Assembly (NCBI GenBank): GCA_933228895.1 | Contig: OW121848.1 | Coordinates: 141,378,615 to 141,442,614 of the forward strand | Direction of reading: 5' to 3' | Length of the DNA stretch: 64,000 nucleotides | Source of the DNA: Platycnemis pennipes | Taxonomy: Eukaryota; Arthropoda; Insecta; Odonata; Platycnemididae | Shown here: in pieces, positions 44,106 to 55,692 of the stretch | Numbering within the stretch: position 1 is the first letter of the stretch | Layout of the letters: the number at the start of each line of letters is the position of its first letter | The notes under the pieces: model-generated | What the model was told of the DNA's origin: nothing | Seen by the model: only the letters and a program-made list of their open reading frames with translations | Database searches by the model: none | Position numbers and translations under genes: made by a program

Positions 44106-45395
44106 AACATTGCAAGCCATCTCGAGGGTATGTGGCAGGAGGTGCGTTGTCACTTTGCATGCATTACCTACATGCCATACACTTAGGTTAATTATACTAC
44201 CTACCTTCGGAGCCATCTCTTTGTATATTATAATTCCTAGGAGTACTCTGTATATGCAGATGGTCAATGCAGTTAGGCGAGGATGCGGGGTTATGAGAAA
44301 ATTATACCTCGTTACATTGAAAAGTAATACTAGCAAGATTCCATTTATCTTATAAGAACCTTTCATAAATGAATTCAACACGCAAAAATTGTTTGCAAAA
44401 ATGGAGGAATAATTTTATAGATTTCTGCTACCTAAAATGTTGTGTACCGAATTTGGCATACTGCTTTTAGAAGGCTTATGGTTTATTGTGAGCCTCAGGT
44501 AAGAATAGAAATTGGACTTGCTAGGAAGTTAGGAATAACTGTTGGTATTCTTAAATTTATTTTCCGTTCACTTTTAGTGGATAAGATCCTGGTTCCCTTA
44601 GAAAAGGACTTATTGAACATTTTTTTCTCAGAGTACAAAACGTATCTGTTTCTATGCGGTTGAAAACATAATGATTTAATTAGTAAAATAAGAACTACGA
44701 TATACTAGGGAAAAAGTGGTAAATTTTAAAGTCTGTAGCCTGTTTTTTAAACGAAAGTGAGAATTCGAATCGTTTAGAAGTCAATGACATTGAAGAACAG
44801 AATCATTTACATACCATGGAAAGTAGATACGTAACTTGGCTTCTACTCGGGAGAATGTACATACTAAGCGCATAGAATCAATAAATTAGTCGATAGAAGT
44901 ATTATATTATAGGTATAATAGAGTAATTAGAATAGTCTACTGGCATTTCCTACATTACATCATTAGTTACTCTACTTCTGCAGTTACTTAATTATTCGAC
45001 TTTTTTAAACTCGACGCCCCAAAAGTCCTCCGGACTTCGTAGAATTGAGAGGATTGGAGCAGCCTTTACTTGGAAGACTTTGGAAATCGATGCGTAGACA
45101 AAACTATAACAAATGGGGAAATTAAGTGAAACTATCTTGGAACTCAACCTACATTTCTAAATGTGCTCCAAAGATAGATTTTAAAATACTTTGTGTCATT
45201 ATAAATAACTGTCCTTTACTAATATCATATTTTCGTGCCTTGATATTATTTTTTAGTATCCAACCTTCCTCAAAGACACGAGGGTCGGAAATCACCTCGA
45301 AAAATCCTATTAATATAATTCCTTCTTGAAATTTGTCTTTCAGTTTCCACCTTGACCCATTTCTCCTTGCTTCAAAACTACTGATAATTTCAAAA
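44106..45395. other. Intergenic sequence without a recognised gene
   Basis: AT-rich; nothing supported. Confidence 0.35.
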
Positions 45396-46375
45396 TACGA
45401 GGGCAAACTTAAAAATAAGGTCTCCTATGTCATTGCGTCGCCGCATGAAGAGCTAGGTGCAATCCGGTAACACCGCCGTGTCCCTTGATTTCCCCACTAC
45501 CACTCTGCTGCCACGAAGCATTGTCGACAGCTCAGTCTTGGCATAGTAGCAGTCCGCGATGGAGCTTCCACTCGAGTCTCCGTCCAGGGGTGAAATTCGG
45601 TCCGTCATACGATTTTTGACCGCGGAAAAGGTGGCACCTATCGACATTCATCGCCAATTGGTTGAAGTTTACGGTGAAAAATGTATGGATGTTAAAAACG
45701 TTCGCAAGTGGTGCCGCGAGTTCCTTTCCGGCCGCGAAAACGTCCACGACGAGGAAAGAAGTGGCAAGCCATCGCACTCAGATGAGACAGTGCAAACAGT
45801 GGAGGCGGAAATGCTGAAAAACCGCCGGGTAACGGTGAAGGAGTTGGAAGAGGAGTTGGATGCCCCGGGGAACCACTATCAATAAGGAAAGATACTGCCA
45901 CACACTACAAATTCTTCGGCGCGCCATCAAGAACAAACGTCCAGGAATGCTGTCGAAGGGGGTCTCATTTCATCATGAAAACGCGTGCCCTCATACGGCT
46001 AATCAGACGCAGGAACTGATCTCGAAGTTTGGGTGGAAAGTGATAGGGTACCCTGCGTACAGCCACGACCTCGCACCCAGTGATTTTCACATGTTCCTCG
46101 CCCTGAAGAAACACCTAGGAGGGATGAAGTTCGCGACGGACGACGAGGTGCAAGAGGAGGTCAACGCCTATATTCGCAACGCGGACGGAAGCTGGTATGA
46201 CGACGGGATGCAAAAGTTCATCGTGTGGATGAGAAAAGTCATCGACCGCCATGGTGACTACATCGAAAAATAGCTGAAGCCATGACCTTTCCAACGATGT
46301 ATCCAACAATATGAATAAATTTCATTTTCTATGAAAAAATAAATTGGAGACCTTATTTTTAAGTTTGCCCTCGTA
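45396..46375 (+). mobile_element. Internally deleted mariner transposon
   Basis: Perfect 28-bp inverted repeats (CGAGGGCAAACTTAAAAATA... and its complement) lie inside a TA duplication, which is the target site of mariner elements. The element is 980 bp against the usual 1.3 kb. The missing part is the middle of the transposase gene. Confidence 0.93.
45559..46273 (+). pseudogene. mariner transposase, deleted and frameshifted
   Basis: 45559-45885 encodes the paired-like DNA-binding half: EIRSVIRFLTAEKVAPIDIH, KNVRKWCREFLSGRENVHDE, ERSGKP and TVKELEEEL. A deletion of about 100 codons then joins it out of frame (+1) to 45860-46273, which encodes the C-terminal part of the DDE domain: SFHHENACPHTA and YSHDLAPSDFHMF, then HLGGMKFATDDEVQ. 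The first catalytic Asp is lost with the deletion. The second stands as Glu (HHEN instead of the usual HDN), while the third (SHDLAPSD) is retained. It cannot make active enzyme. Confidence 0.92.
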
Positions 46376-47359
46376 CCGTTGACTTTCTTAAAGAAAGCCC
46401 TAACTAGGCGATTTATATTTTTAACACTTCCTGGTGTCATAATTTCTTAAGGGTTGTAGACAGGATTGAAATGTTAGGCAACCGATATTTTTCATATTAT
46501 TAAAAACATGTCGTACATGCAGTCACCATTACCTTTTTTGATATGTGGGGGGTTGGAAATGAAATAGCAATGTGATTGTTGAAATGACGAAAAGATGGCG
46601 TTTCCCTCTGCCTTTCGGTGGCGTTTTTGAGAATAGTGAAAGGTTGTAAAACATGGGCAGGTGGAATGGATGAATTTGCTCTGCAGCGCACTCCAACACG
46701 GAGGAATGGGAGTTCAAAGAGCGGGGGAGAGACAGAGAGGGTGGGAGAGTCATGAAATTTCCCCGCGTCGCTGGCGAACCAGGGTGGAAGAGGGGTGGTC
46801 AACAGACCTTGAAACGACTCCGTGCACAGCCGGGCGTGAATTTCGTGCCGTGCAATGCCCGCCCCCCTGGCGACGGGGGGTGAACCCCTTTCGCTGCCAC
46901 CCACCTCCTCTCTCAATGTGTGTGTACTTTTGTACGGTTTTCCCACGCTAAATCACGTAAACGGGACCTCGTTTGTCGTTCTCTTTACTTCAACGAAAGG
47001 ACGAGTCGACAGAGTAAACAGGCGATGGATTTCTAAGACTTCCCTTTCATTCCTCCGCTGAACATATCTTATCAATCCGCCATTAGGCGACTCCACGAGG
47101 TCATCCAAATAAATAATACAATCTGTCCGCGCGTTGTCCCGAATACCTTGATCGTTTCTCCAGGAAAAAGTGTATTTATTTTCGGTTCGTCGTTCAACTT
47201 GTCTCTCAATCTCTCTCACCGAGCTGTGTGGGAGAGAACGGTTGGTGGATTGCATTGGGGACGCTTCTTTTATCACAGTGCTGCTAGTGGGCAGTCGTAA
47301 AGTTTTTGAGTCGTACTGATGTCAATATTCCCACGATGCGCTCTCTTATTTTCTTCAGT
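46376..47359. other. Intergenic sequence
   Basis: No recognisable gene. 46.5-46.95 kb has overlapping chance frames on both strands. Confidence 0.3.
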
Positions 47360-47772
47360 GTAGTACCCTGCGAGCCATCGTGAGGGTGTGTGGGTAGGAG
47401 TGAAGTTTAGCAAACATGCACCCCTGGCTTACTGGCATACTTACTGGCAACTAAGAGCTCATTGCTACTACTTTATGAACACGTGTTAGATATAAGGCTC
47501 ATGTGAAACCAGATGGTTAGTATCTACATAGTGACAAAGTGAATGCAGGTTAGAAAGGCTTTCTCTAAGTATATTAATCTGTATAGTCCTAGCATACATA
47601 GGTTAATGATGTTAAAACATGCTTAATGCACTACAGACTTCTCCAACATTTTTTCGTCTACGTATCCCTTTGAAATGCTGCCTATTGTGCTCTGTATTGG
47701 TACGCGGGAAAAATGACATTTTGAGTCTATCGGTACGACAATCTATTTCTCTAATCTTATTTATCTGGTCTA
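47360..47772 (-). mobile_element. CR1-like LINE 3' end
   Basis: Starts GTACCCTGCGAGCCATCGTG, then AGGGTGTGTGGGTAGGAGTG. It runs on the minus strand into RT C-terminal coding sequence near 47690-47772 (ATGACATTTTGAGTCTATCG, then ACGACAATCTATTTCTCTAA). Confidence 0.7.
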
Positions 47773-47865
47773 ATATAATATAATATAATATAATATAATA
47801 TAATATAATATAATATAATATAATATAATATAATATAATATGATATGATATGATATGATATAATA
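47773..47865. repeat. (ATAAT)n microsatellite
   Basis: About 17 units of TAATA, with four ATGAT-type variants at the right end. It lies exactly between two partly duplicated pieces of CR1-like LINE. Confidence 0.97.
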
Positions 47866-47994
47866 CGTCGAGGTGTTTAATATTTATTTAACATCTTCTT
47901 TAAATCTCTGCAGTTTCGGGATTTCTTCCGCGTCAGTTGGCTAGTAGACAAGTTTCGCTGGCTCTCCTGCTAGCGTCTTCAGGTCGAAGGTGGC

Positions 47995-48250
47995 TTCTTT
48001 AGGTGACATTTTAAATCTATCGGCACGACTATCTATCTCTCTAATCTTGCTTATCTGATCAAATCTAGGATACACCCGGGTTCGTAACATATATCTAACG
48101 TCATCTGTAAAAAATTTGGCTTCGAATTTATTTAAAAGGTTTAGCCTAAATTTTAACCAACGCTCTTATAGTAATTCCCATTCTAGTCCTTCTATTAAAC
48201 TCGTAACAAATCTTGCTGATCTCTTTTTCTTAAATCAATAGTTTTGGCAG
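47995..48250 (-). mobile_element. CR1-like LINE RT fragment, partly duplicating 47.69-47.77 kb
   Basis: GTGACATTTTAAATCTATCG, then GCACGACTATCTATCTCTCT, repeats the segment just left of the microsatellite. It then continues further into the RT coding region (minus strand) towards 48250. Confidence 0.65.
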
Positions 48251-48529
48251 TAACTTTGTGGTGTTTGCTAATCATATTGAAATGAAAAGTTAAGCTTTTT
48301 ATTTCAATATCTTTTGCAAAAGCCCTAATTCCTTCATCATACGTTCTTCGTTTGGAGATTCTCGTATTTTGTGCTATGCTAAATTATCTAGAAGTCGTTT
48401 ACCCTCAAATATTTACCCATGATCTCAATTTTTTCTGTGGGGTTATAGAATTGAAAATAGGTCTATTCATGGCTAGGATAATCGAACAGCAACAATAATA
48501 ATAAAATGATAGTGATAAATATCAAGATC
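48251..48529. other. Intergenic sequence
   Basis: Nothing recognised. Confidence 0.3.
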
Positions 48530-48920
48530 TGCTGTGTGAACTCCGGCAAATGTACGCGGGCTACTCCGTGAAACTGGTAGGCCTCATCGTGGGCGTGCTC
48601 GGTGGTGTCAAGAGCTCACTGATAGACAACATCAAGTGCATCCCAGCGTTCAGGGCGCGAGCGGATGCACTTGCAGGAGCAATGCAGAAGGCCGTCTTTC
48701 TCGGGTCCCTCCGCTTGCTTCGTGCGCATGACCCTAATGCAGGGTAGCCACCTATTCGACGGAGGCGGACCTGTACCTGTAGTCGTAACTCCTCTCGAGA
48801 CTCTGACCATCATGAAACCGGATGCTAACCGGACATGACGGCAATGAAACCGGATGCTAACCGGAGACTCTGGGGAGGAAGTAAAGAAAAAGTAACTGAT
48901 AATAATGATAATACTTCAGG
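48530..48920 (+). mobile_element. 3' end of another non-LTR retrotransposon
   Basis: The frame 48550-48747 encodes KLVGLIVGVLGGVKSSLIDN and then LAGAMQKAVFLGSLRLLRAH, a layout (hydrophobic strand, GxLG, then MQKAVxLGSLRILR) common at the very C-terminus of some LINE reverse transcriptases. It is followed by a duplicated ATGAAACCGGATGCTAACCG (48812 and 48844) and an AATAATGATAATA tail at about 48898-48911. The clade is not assigned. Confidence 0.55.
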
Positions 48921-49639
48921 GTCCCTCTTATAACATTCACATCGGTTATGTTGATTTTGATGACCTTGTCCAGGAATCGTGCTAAGGTGAGTAGGCTCCT
49001 AGGACAAGGGATGAAACTGCTGTCACCGAAGTCATCGGACGCGACGGGAAACCCGGAAGATAGACTTCATCTACTACCAGATGTCACAGACACCTATAGT
49101 GTAGCATAATATTACCTTTATAAATTTTTTTAGGTGCAGAGGTCAGGTTTTTTACCTGCCATAAAGGACGAATTGTATGATCTTGTGTTTTATAAAGTAG
49201 TTTAGTCAATGTGTTGGATATCAGAACTTCGTTGGAAATTATCGGCGTTACATAAGATATGAACCCTTAAATGTACGGAATTCGCTCACCTTTTGGCTGG
49301 CTGAAACATATAATCTATCCTCGGTTTTCTTAATTATTATTCTAGTCGATCAAATGCTGCGAGTCATTTGCATGCCCAGCGATGAATGGGGTAATGGGTG
49401 CATGAAAGTAAAAGATTAGTTCATTATAATTTGTCCTGCAACGGTAGATGTCTGTTATGCAGGGAAATTGTGTCATTTGAGAAAACTGCCAGTTCATATT
49501 CACCTCACTTTCTGATTTTATTGGTGATGTCCCACAGTTGCAATTGATATTTATTTTCCTGATAAAATACGATTTCAAAAATAGAGCCTCATTCTCTATC
49601 TTAATGTATATCATTTTTAACGTATTTAAACATAATTTT
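48921..49639. other. Intergenic sequence
   Basis: Nothing recognised. Confidence 0.3.
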
Positions 49640-49770
49640 AATATCTACATAATACCCAGAAAGCCACCGCATGGGTGTGCTGTATGGGGTATACCATCAC
49701 CTGGCGTCCATTATCAATCAGAAAGAACACAAATTACCATTAAGACGTGCAAAAATATTCTTCTCCGTTT
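49640..49770 (-). mobile_element. Short CR1-like LINE 3' tip
   Basis: ATCTACATAATACCCAGAAA, then GCCACCGCATGGGTGTGCTG, is the tip of the same 3' end as at 34210. Confidence 0.6.
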
Positions 49771-52103
49771 ATAGGCTACTTACATGAAATCAAGAATCAC
49801 AATACCACCACCCTGTGAAATATATTAAGCATGCAGTTGCGAGAGACGTGAATGTTAGCTATAAATGACACTAATACGAAATATTTGTTGCATTAAATAT
49901 TGTTAAGTTTATCCATAATTTGCCAAGAAATTATTTCAAACTTGTAGCTAGCCGAGAAATTCAAAAAGGGAAGTCAGCCTTATAAAATACGTGTGGCTTT
50001 AAATGGCTGATTCGAGCACTCAGAAAGGAGGAAATCTACCAGTCAACTGGTAGGGCGAGGTCGCCATTAGTCGTTCCGGACGCTACATTCAAATTAACTC
50101 GAGCGTGTCAGTTAATTTGGATCCCTCCGCCCTCACTTGAAAGCAAGGAGTATCTATCCAAGCAGCAGCGGATATTTCAGTGATAAGGAAGAGGCTTTCA
50201 AAGAACTTAAACAATAGCAGCTGCCTGAAATATCCGAGCCGAATTGCATCACGGTCTGCTAACCTCCACAGAAAAATTGAACCATCAAGCGTTCCTTTGC
50301 CGCTTTAAAGCCAGCTGGGCCACTGTTCAAATACTGCCTGGGAAGGGCTTTAATAACTCGGAATGATGAAATAGTATTCATTGCTCTTAAGACATCCGAG
50401 GGGCGTCGAAGGTCCGCATGCGTGTAGGCAACTTACCACAATAAAGCCTTGTTAATATTGTTCGTCCACTGACGAGGATGCCGCAGCTACATGTAGTCTG
50501 AGTATTAATCACCAATTCATTCAGTGAGTTTTCTCGTCTAAAAAAATGTATTTATTAAATCCATGTGTAGGTTGTGTTGAAACCATGTACGATTGGAAAG
50601 AAATAGTATGGACATAAACTTCTCTTTTTTGCTTTCACATAAATATCAGATATTTCCACATACCAGCAACTGTATCGCTAGTTTAGAATGTATTACTGAA
50701 ATTAAAACAATATGCTTCAAATAAATCAAAGCGAAAAATTTTCAGCGTATTAGCACATGTTTTGAAAGTGGCTTGGGAATGTCGATGGATTCAGCATGGA
50801 TATGTCTGTCATCTTTTAATGCATATTATTATAATGTATGCGAGTAGAAGAGCATATATAACGAAATGCAATGTCACATATACACACGCATAATACCCTG
50901 CAACGTATGTGGCATAAAGGTGGGAGGAGTGCGGAAATTCATTAATCCATTCGTTTGATAGCACAGAGGATCGTATATTTGGAATATATGGGTAAATTAA
51001 GCACATGACATTTAAGAAGAAAATGAAATCGGATTAGAATATGCAGATTGGTTAATTCATTTCTTGCAATACAAGCGAGGTTTTCGCAGGATTTTCAGAT
51101 ATACCTATATGATTATTTTTATTGAAAGTAAGGGGCAACAGATTTTTCCATGAGGAGAGATTGTGATATTTTTTCTACGTGTCTGATAAAATTCTATTTC
51201 GTGAACTTTGGAAAATTTAATATTTGTGTTTTTTTTACTTGTTATATAATTGTAAATTGATGAAGCTAGCCGAATCTGGGTACAATAACGTTCATGTGTA
51301 TTGTGCTGTGTACTAAAATTATTTATCATGAAAACAAATTTGTACACTGTGTACGGATTTACATGTGTTCACTGAAACGAAATTTTGGAGGAATTCGGTG
51401 GGAAATATGTATTCGCACCCTACTTTGACTCTGTTGAATGACTCTTCCCCGATACTAAATAGCCGAGAGAGATCAGTGAACTTCCTACGCCTCTTCAACG
51501 CAAAGCCTCTTCCTTCCGTACCTAGTATTTAATTAATCGTCGCCATTAATGGTCCCTAATTACTTCTCCCTTTCACCTCTTTTGACTCGCTGATATACAC
51601 ATTATTGTATGTGAAATTTTAATTGTTGCAGGTGAGAATTTGAAATTGTTGTTGGATGGTAGGTAGAGGAAGGTATATAGCAGGTAGGTCGAGGTAGAAT
51701 TGGGTTTTTAAGTGTCCCAATTGCTAAGGTTTTATCGTATCGTCCAACCTAAATTTTCGAAGGCAAATAATTAACAATCCAAGGAGTTTAGAATGTATTG
51801 GAGCAGGCATTGGTATGCTTGCCTATGGGTAACAATGAGGCCAGAATGAGGATGGGAAGGATTACGCCCCACCTACTCATACAAAACATTGTATTTTGTA
51901 CTACCTCTTATGGATACTGAATTTGTATTAAAACATGAACAACAATGAAATCGTATTCAAATTTCATCGCAGCGGCATTAGTTAATCCTTCTAATGCTAT
52001 TTAAGGGGGTATTAATACATTTCATTATGTACCCTGCGAGATAATTTTATTTCTTAAATTGGTTTCAATTTAACCTCTTTAAACTACTTACACATTTCTC
52101 ATT
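49771..52103. other. Intergenic sequence without a recognised gene
   Basis: Nothing supported. At 50171-50237 there is an inverted pair GCGGATATTTCAG and CTGAAATATCCGA separated by about 45 bp, of unknown meaning. Confidence 0.3.
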
Positions 52104-52975
52104 TACATCTAAGCAATACCTTGCGAGCATTCGCGAGGGTGTTTGGCAGGGGGAGAAGATCACCAAATATGTACATATTTGAAGGTAACCAAAAATGTAT
52201 TGTACTTAGATGAAACTAAGAGCTACAATGCTGTGCTATTATGTTCTCTAAAAGTACGAGGGAAAAACATATTTTCAATCTATCGGTATGTCAATCTATG
52301 TCTATAATCTTATTTATCTGGTCAACTCAAGCATAATATGCAGGGGTTATATAACTAACATCTTCAGTAAACCTATCCGTTTTCAGTTTCTACAGGAGAT
52401 TTAATTGGTACTTAAGCCTAGCCAGATGGATACTGAATTAATGGTCCGAATAAGTGACAGAAAGTTTGCGTAGAACATTGAGAGAAAGAAGAAATCAGAT
52501 AAAATCTATGAAAAAAGATTGTATGACTATTGAGACGCGATGGTTTCATGGAAGGAGATTTGATCGGAACTTTAACTCACGATCTGATAATGATTCCAAC
52601 CTAATTTTCGATTAATTTTGATACACTGCTAAACGCATCGTAACACCCCTTAACAAACCTAGCTGCTGTACATTGTCTAGTTCTCTGAGCAAACCTAATT
52701 CATTCGGATCCCCTACACTGGCTGCATATTCTAGGTGGGGCCAAACAAGTGAAACGTAATATCGCTCTTTTGTCTTCTCGTCACATTTCCCTATCGCCTT
52801 TTTGATAAATCCTAGCTTTCTCTTGGCATGGCCGCATATTTCTCGGATTTTTCTTCTCCACGATAAATCTTTAGCAATTGTTACACACAAGTACCTTACG
52901 GATTCAAGTAGAACTACATTTGGTGGTATTTGGTGATTGTTAGCGTGTTTGCGCACTTTCCTCTGTATCTTTGAC
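52104..52975 (-). pseudogene. CR1-like LINE: RT C-terminus and 3' end
   Basis: The minus strand 52956-52612 encodes LESVRYLCVTIAKDLSWRRK, then KLGFIKKAIGKC and SLVWPHLEYAASVGDPNE, the classic end of a CR1/Jockey-like reverse transcriptase (V.YLGVTI...L.W, then LVRP.LEYA..VWDP). Coding continues in broken frames towards 52250, and the shared 3' end lies at 52104-52170 in inverse orientation. It is the longest CR1-like copy in the window. Confidence 0.82.
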
Positions 52976-53139
52976 GAACGTTAAAAATGATTTCGATTAT
53001 TCATCTTAGTAATCTAATTTGTTCCGTGTGAAAACAAATTCATCCCTTCCGAGTATCGCGAGTAGCAAGCCAGTTTGCCTGTACCTATCAAGACGGCCGT
53101 TGACTTCTCTTTTCAGCTGCACTGCCTCCAGTGCATTCT
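52976..53139. other. Intergenic sequence
   Basis: Nothing recognised. Confidence 0.3.
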
Positions 53140-53194
53140 AATTTCCCCTGCCACACACAATCGCGGTGGCTTGCAGGGTATTGCGTAGATGTAA
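53140..53194 (+). mobile_element. CR1-like LINE 3' tip
   Basis: CCTGCCACACACAATCGCGG, then TGGCTTGCAGGGTATTGCGT, agreeing with the tip at 42735-42786. Confidence 0.7.
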
Positions 53195-54964
53195 CCTTGA
53201 ACAAATCCTTACCAGACGCGTTACTGACCGGGGTACTGTGGGAGGCAATCTAACACTCGTGGATAATAGTAATACGTCTTATGGCTATACTATACATTTC
53301 TCGCTGATTCATTCAAATGAATATTCCGATTAAGTGTGGCGATGCGAGCGTAGAATCGTTTCTAGCCGTGTTGCTACCGTGCCGACCTGTACACTCGAAG
53401 GCCGATGGTACGAATGCTGCCTAGGGCGTGGATGTTATGCTTGTATCTAGGATTAAGTGTAGTTTGGAGGGTGGGGTATAACTTTCACATTTGGGGCGCC
53501 TATAACCCGAATCCCCAGTTCTTTTTCTGCTGCACATCGTTGATGAACCATGTGAACGAATGCAACGTGAACGCCACAAAATATGTGGGGATCTGAGCAA
53601 GGTGTTGGGTGACAACCGTAATGCTATCGATTGCGTTCTTATATGACATAATTCTCTCGATGAAGCGAATTTACTGTCCAAAATTTGAGGCCCAGGAAGA
53701 CGCAATGTAAATTTCCTAATAGTCTAAATGTAACGTTTTTGTCATATGAGTATGACTAATACAGACTTAGACCTATCGTGTCCACTGATAATTTGTACTA
53801 TTCCTAATTATTCCTATATACTTAACAAGTTTTTTTGTAACACTTGCTTTTAATCTGGATAAGTAAAGGTGCAAAATGACCTTAGTAGTCGACGCACCTT
53901 AAAAAAAATAATTCTATTCTAATTCTCCGTTGATGAACCAATTTGAATGATTTCTGTCCATGACTCGATCTCGGTGACTGGTGCATGCGTATGCGAGCGA
54001 AAAAAAATGCTTCTGATGGACTCTATTAGTCATAGCTTTGGTGGTGATTGCTGAGGGTAGGCGACGGATAGCAAGGGCCTTTTGGGGCCATTCGACAGCC
54101 CGTGCCCCCTCCTCCCCGTTGCCTTTGCGGGCCTACGCTGCCCTTTGCGAGCCATGGCGCAGTCGGGGTTGCGACGGACGCCGCCGCCGCGCGCTGCCAC
54201 GGGACACACCTGGTTCCCCACACCCCCCTTGCCCGCACCGTCATCTGCTCCCTCTTCCCACCCTCCCCCCCTCTGCCGGAATACGCACCAAACGGCTCCA
54301 TCTCCCCCCCCCCTCCCTTAGCTGCCCGCCTACCCCCACTCACTTCAGGTGGATATCGGGGAGGTTGGGAAGAGGGAATAGGGGTCGGGCGAATGGGGTG
54401 GGTTCAGCTCCAATGCGTGGGGTGGGGGACGATTCCGTCTTACTCACTCGGTTTAGATCGCGGAAAGGAGATAAGGGAAGGAGGGAGAAAATGCAGGAAA
54501 CGAAAGGTGCTCGGACTTATACGAACTTAATGAATTTAATAGAATGGCGCGCATATCCCTTCGAATGAGCTGGCCATGGCGTCCAACGCGTTAACGTTGC
54601 TTGGTCCTCTGCCTGTTTGTCCGGCCAAAAAATAACGATTGACTTACATTATTGTGACAGATATGGGGGTTTACCAAAATTTACGATGGGTAATTATTAC
54701 CAAGGGTAATACTATCATTTTCAGTGAGAATTAAATTTTAAAAAGTGTGGTAATGAATTTTTGGAAAAAGAATTGTTCTCCTCCCAGCACTCACAAAATA
54801 AGTAATAATAAATTAATAAACGTTGAGTCCATTATATTAACTGGAATAGCTGTCCTCCTAGCACTTACAAAACAAGTAATAACAATAAACAAACGTGGAA
54901 TCCATTTAATATCTTGGAATAAGACTGACACATAATCTTTCCTGGGGTTAACACATACGTGCAA
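53195..54964. other. Intergenic sequence with a GC-rich block
   Basis: 54040-54560 is GC-rich with open frames in several phases on both strands, which is what high GC alone gives. No domain was recognised in any. A short tandem similarity (GTAATAATAAATTAATAAACGT and GTAATAACAATAAACAAACGT) lies at 54798-54895. Confidence 0.3.
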
Positions 54965-55692
54965 TAATGGGTGAAGCTAAACGTAAACTGGGATTCATCA
55001 AAAGAGTACCTACTGGGTAAATGTGACGATCTTGTACAAGAAATGACCTACTTTTCCCTTGTTAGACCTCATTTGGAATACGCCTCCAGTATATGGGATC
55101 CCTATGATATCGGCCTAAATAATGAACTTGAACGTGTGCAGCGAAGATCGGCAAGATTTGTAAAGGGACGGTACGATAACTATCTTAGCGTAACCAGTCT
55201 ATTGAATGAATAAAAATGGGAATCATTGTCAGATCGCAGGTTGAAATTTGGACTTCATCTCTTTAATAAATTACAAGGAATTATTTTCAGTGATGACGTT
55301 AAAAATATATTGCGAACCCAAACTTATCATGGTAGACTGCACCATAATCGCTAAATTAGAGATATTGATTGCCGAACTAACATATTCAAAAGATCCTTTT
55401 TCCTCGTAAAATTAGGGATATGAACTGCGGTAAAAATATCCAATACGAGTGTATCAATGGATAGCATAGGTAGCTGCATGTTGGTATAAGGACTTGAAGC
55501 TAACCCAAATAATAGCATGTTTTTTCATGCTTGCTTTGCTATTTTTATCTATTTTAAATGGTGAAGTTTAGACTAGTATATTATTCCTAACCCTTTTTTT
55601 ATGCATAATATGTAGTGCATGTGTGGTGAGAATTCACCCCTGCCACACACCTTTATGGTGACTTTATGTAGTTGTAGATGTAGATGTATCAT
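54965..55692 (+). pseudogene. CR1-like LINE: RT C-terminus and 3' end
   Basis: Encodes YFSLVRPHLEYASSIWDPYD and LERVQRRSARFVKGRYDN, then in broken frame LSDRRLKFGLHLFNKLQGI and IRDIDCRTNIFKRSFFL. It ends with the 3' tip CACCCCTGCCACACACCTTT and TGTAGATGTAGATGTATC. This copy ties the reverse transcriptase directly to the TACATCTACAT-type tips scattered through the window. Confidence 0.83.

Noticed and set aside
50171..50237. Inverted pair GGATATTTCA and TGAAATATCC as a MITE
   Set aside because: The arms are only about 12 bp and no matching flanks or second copy were seen.
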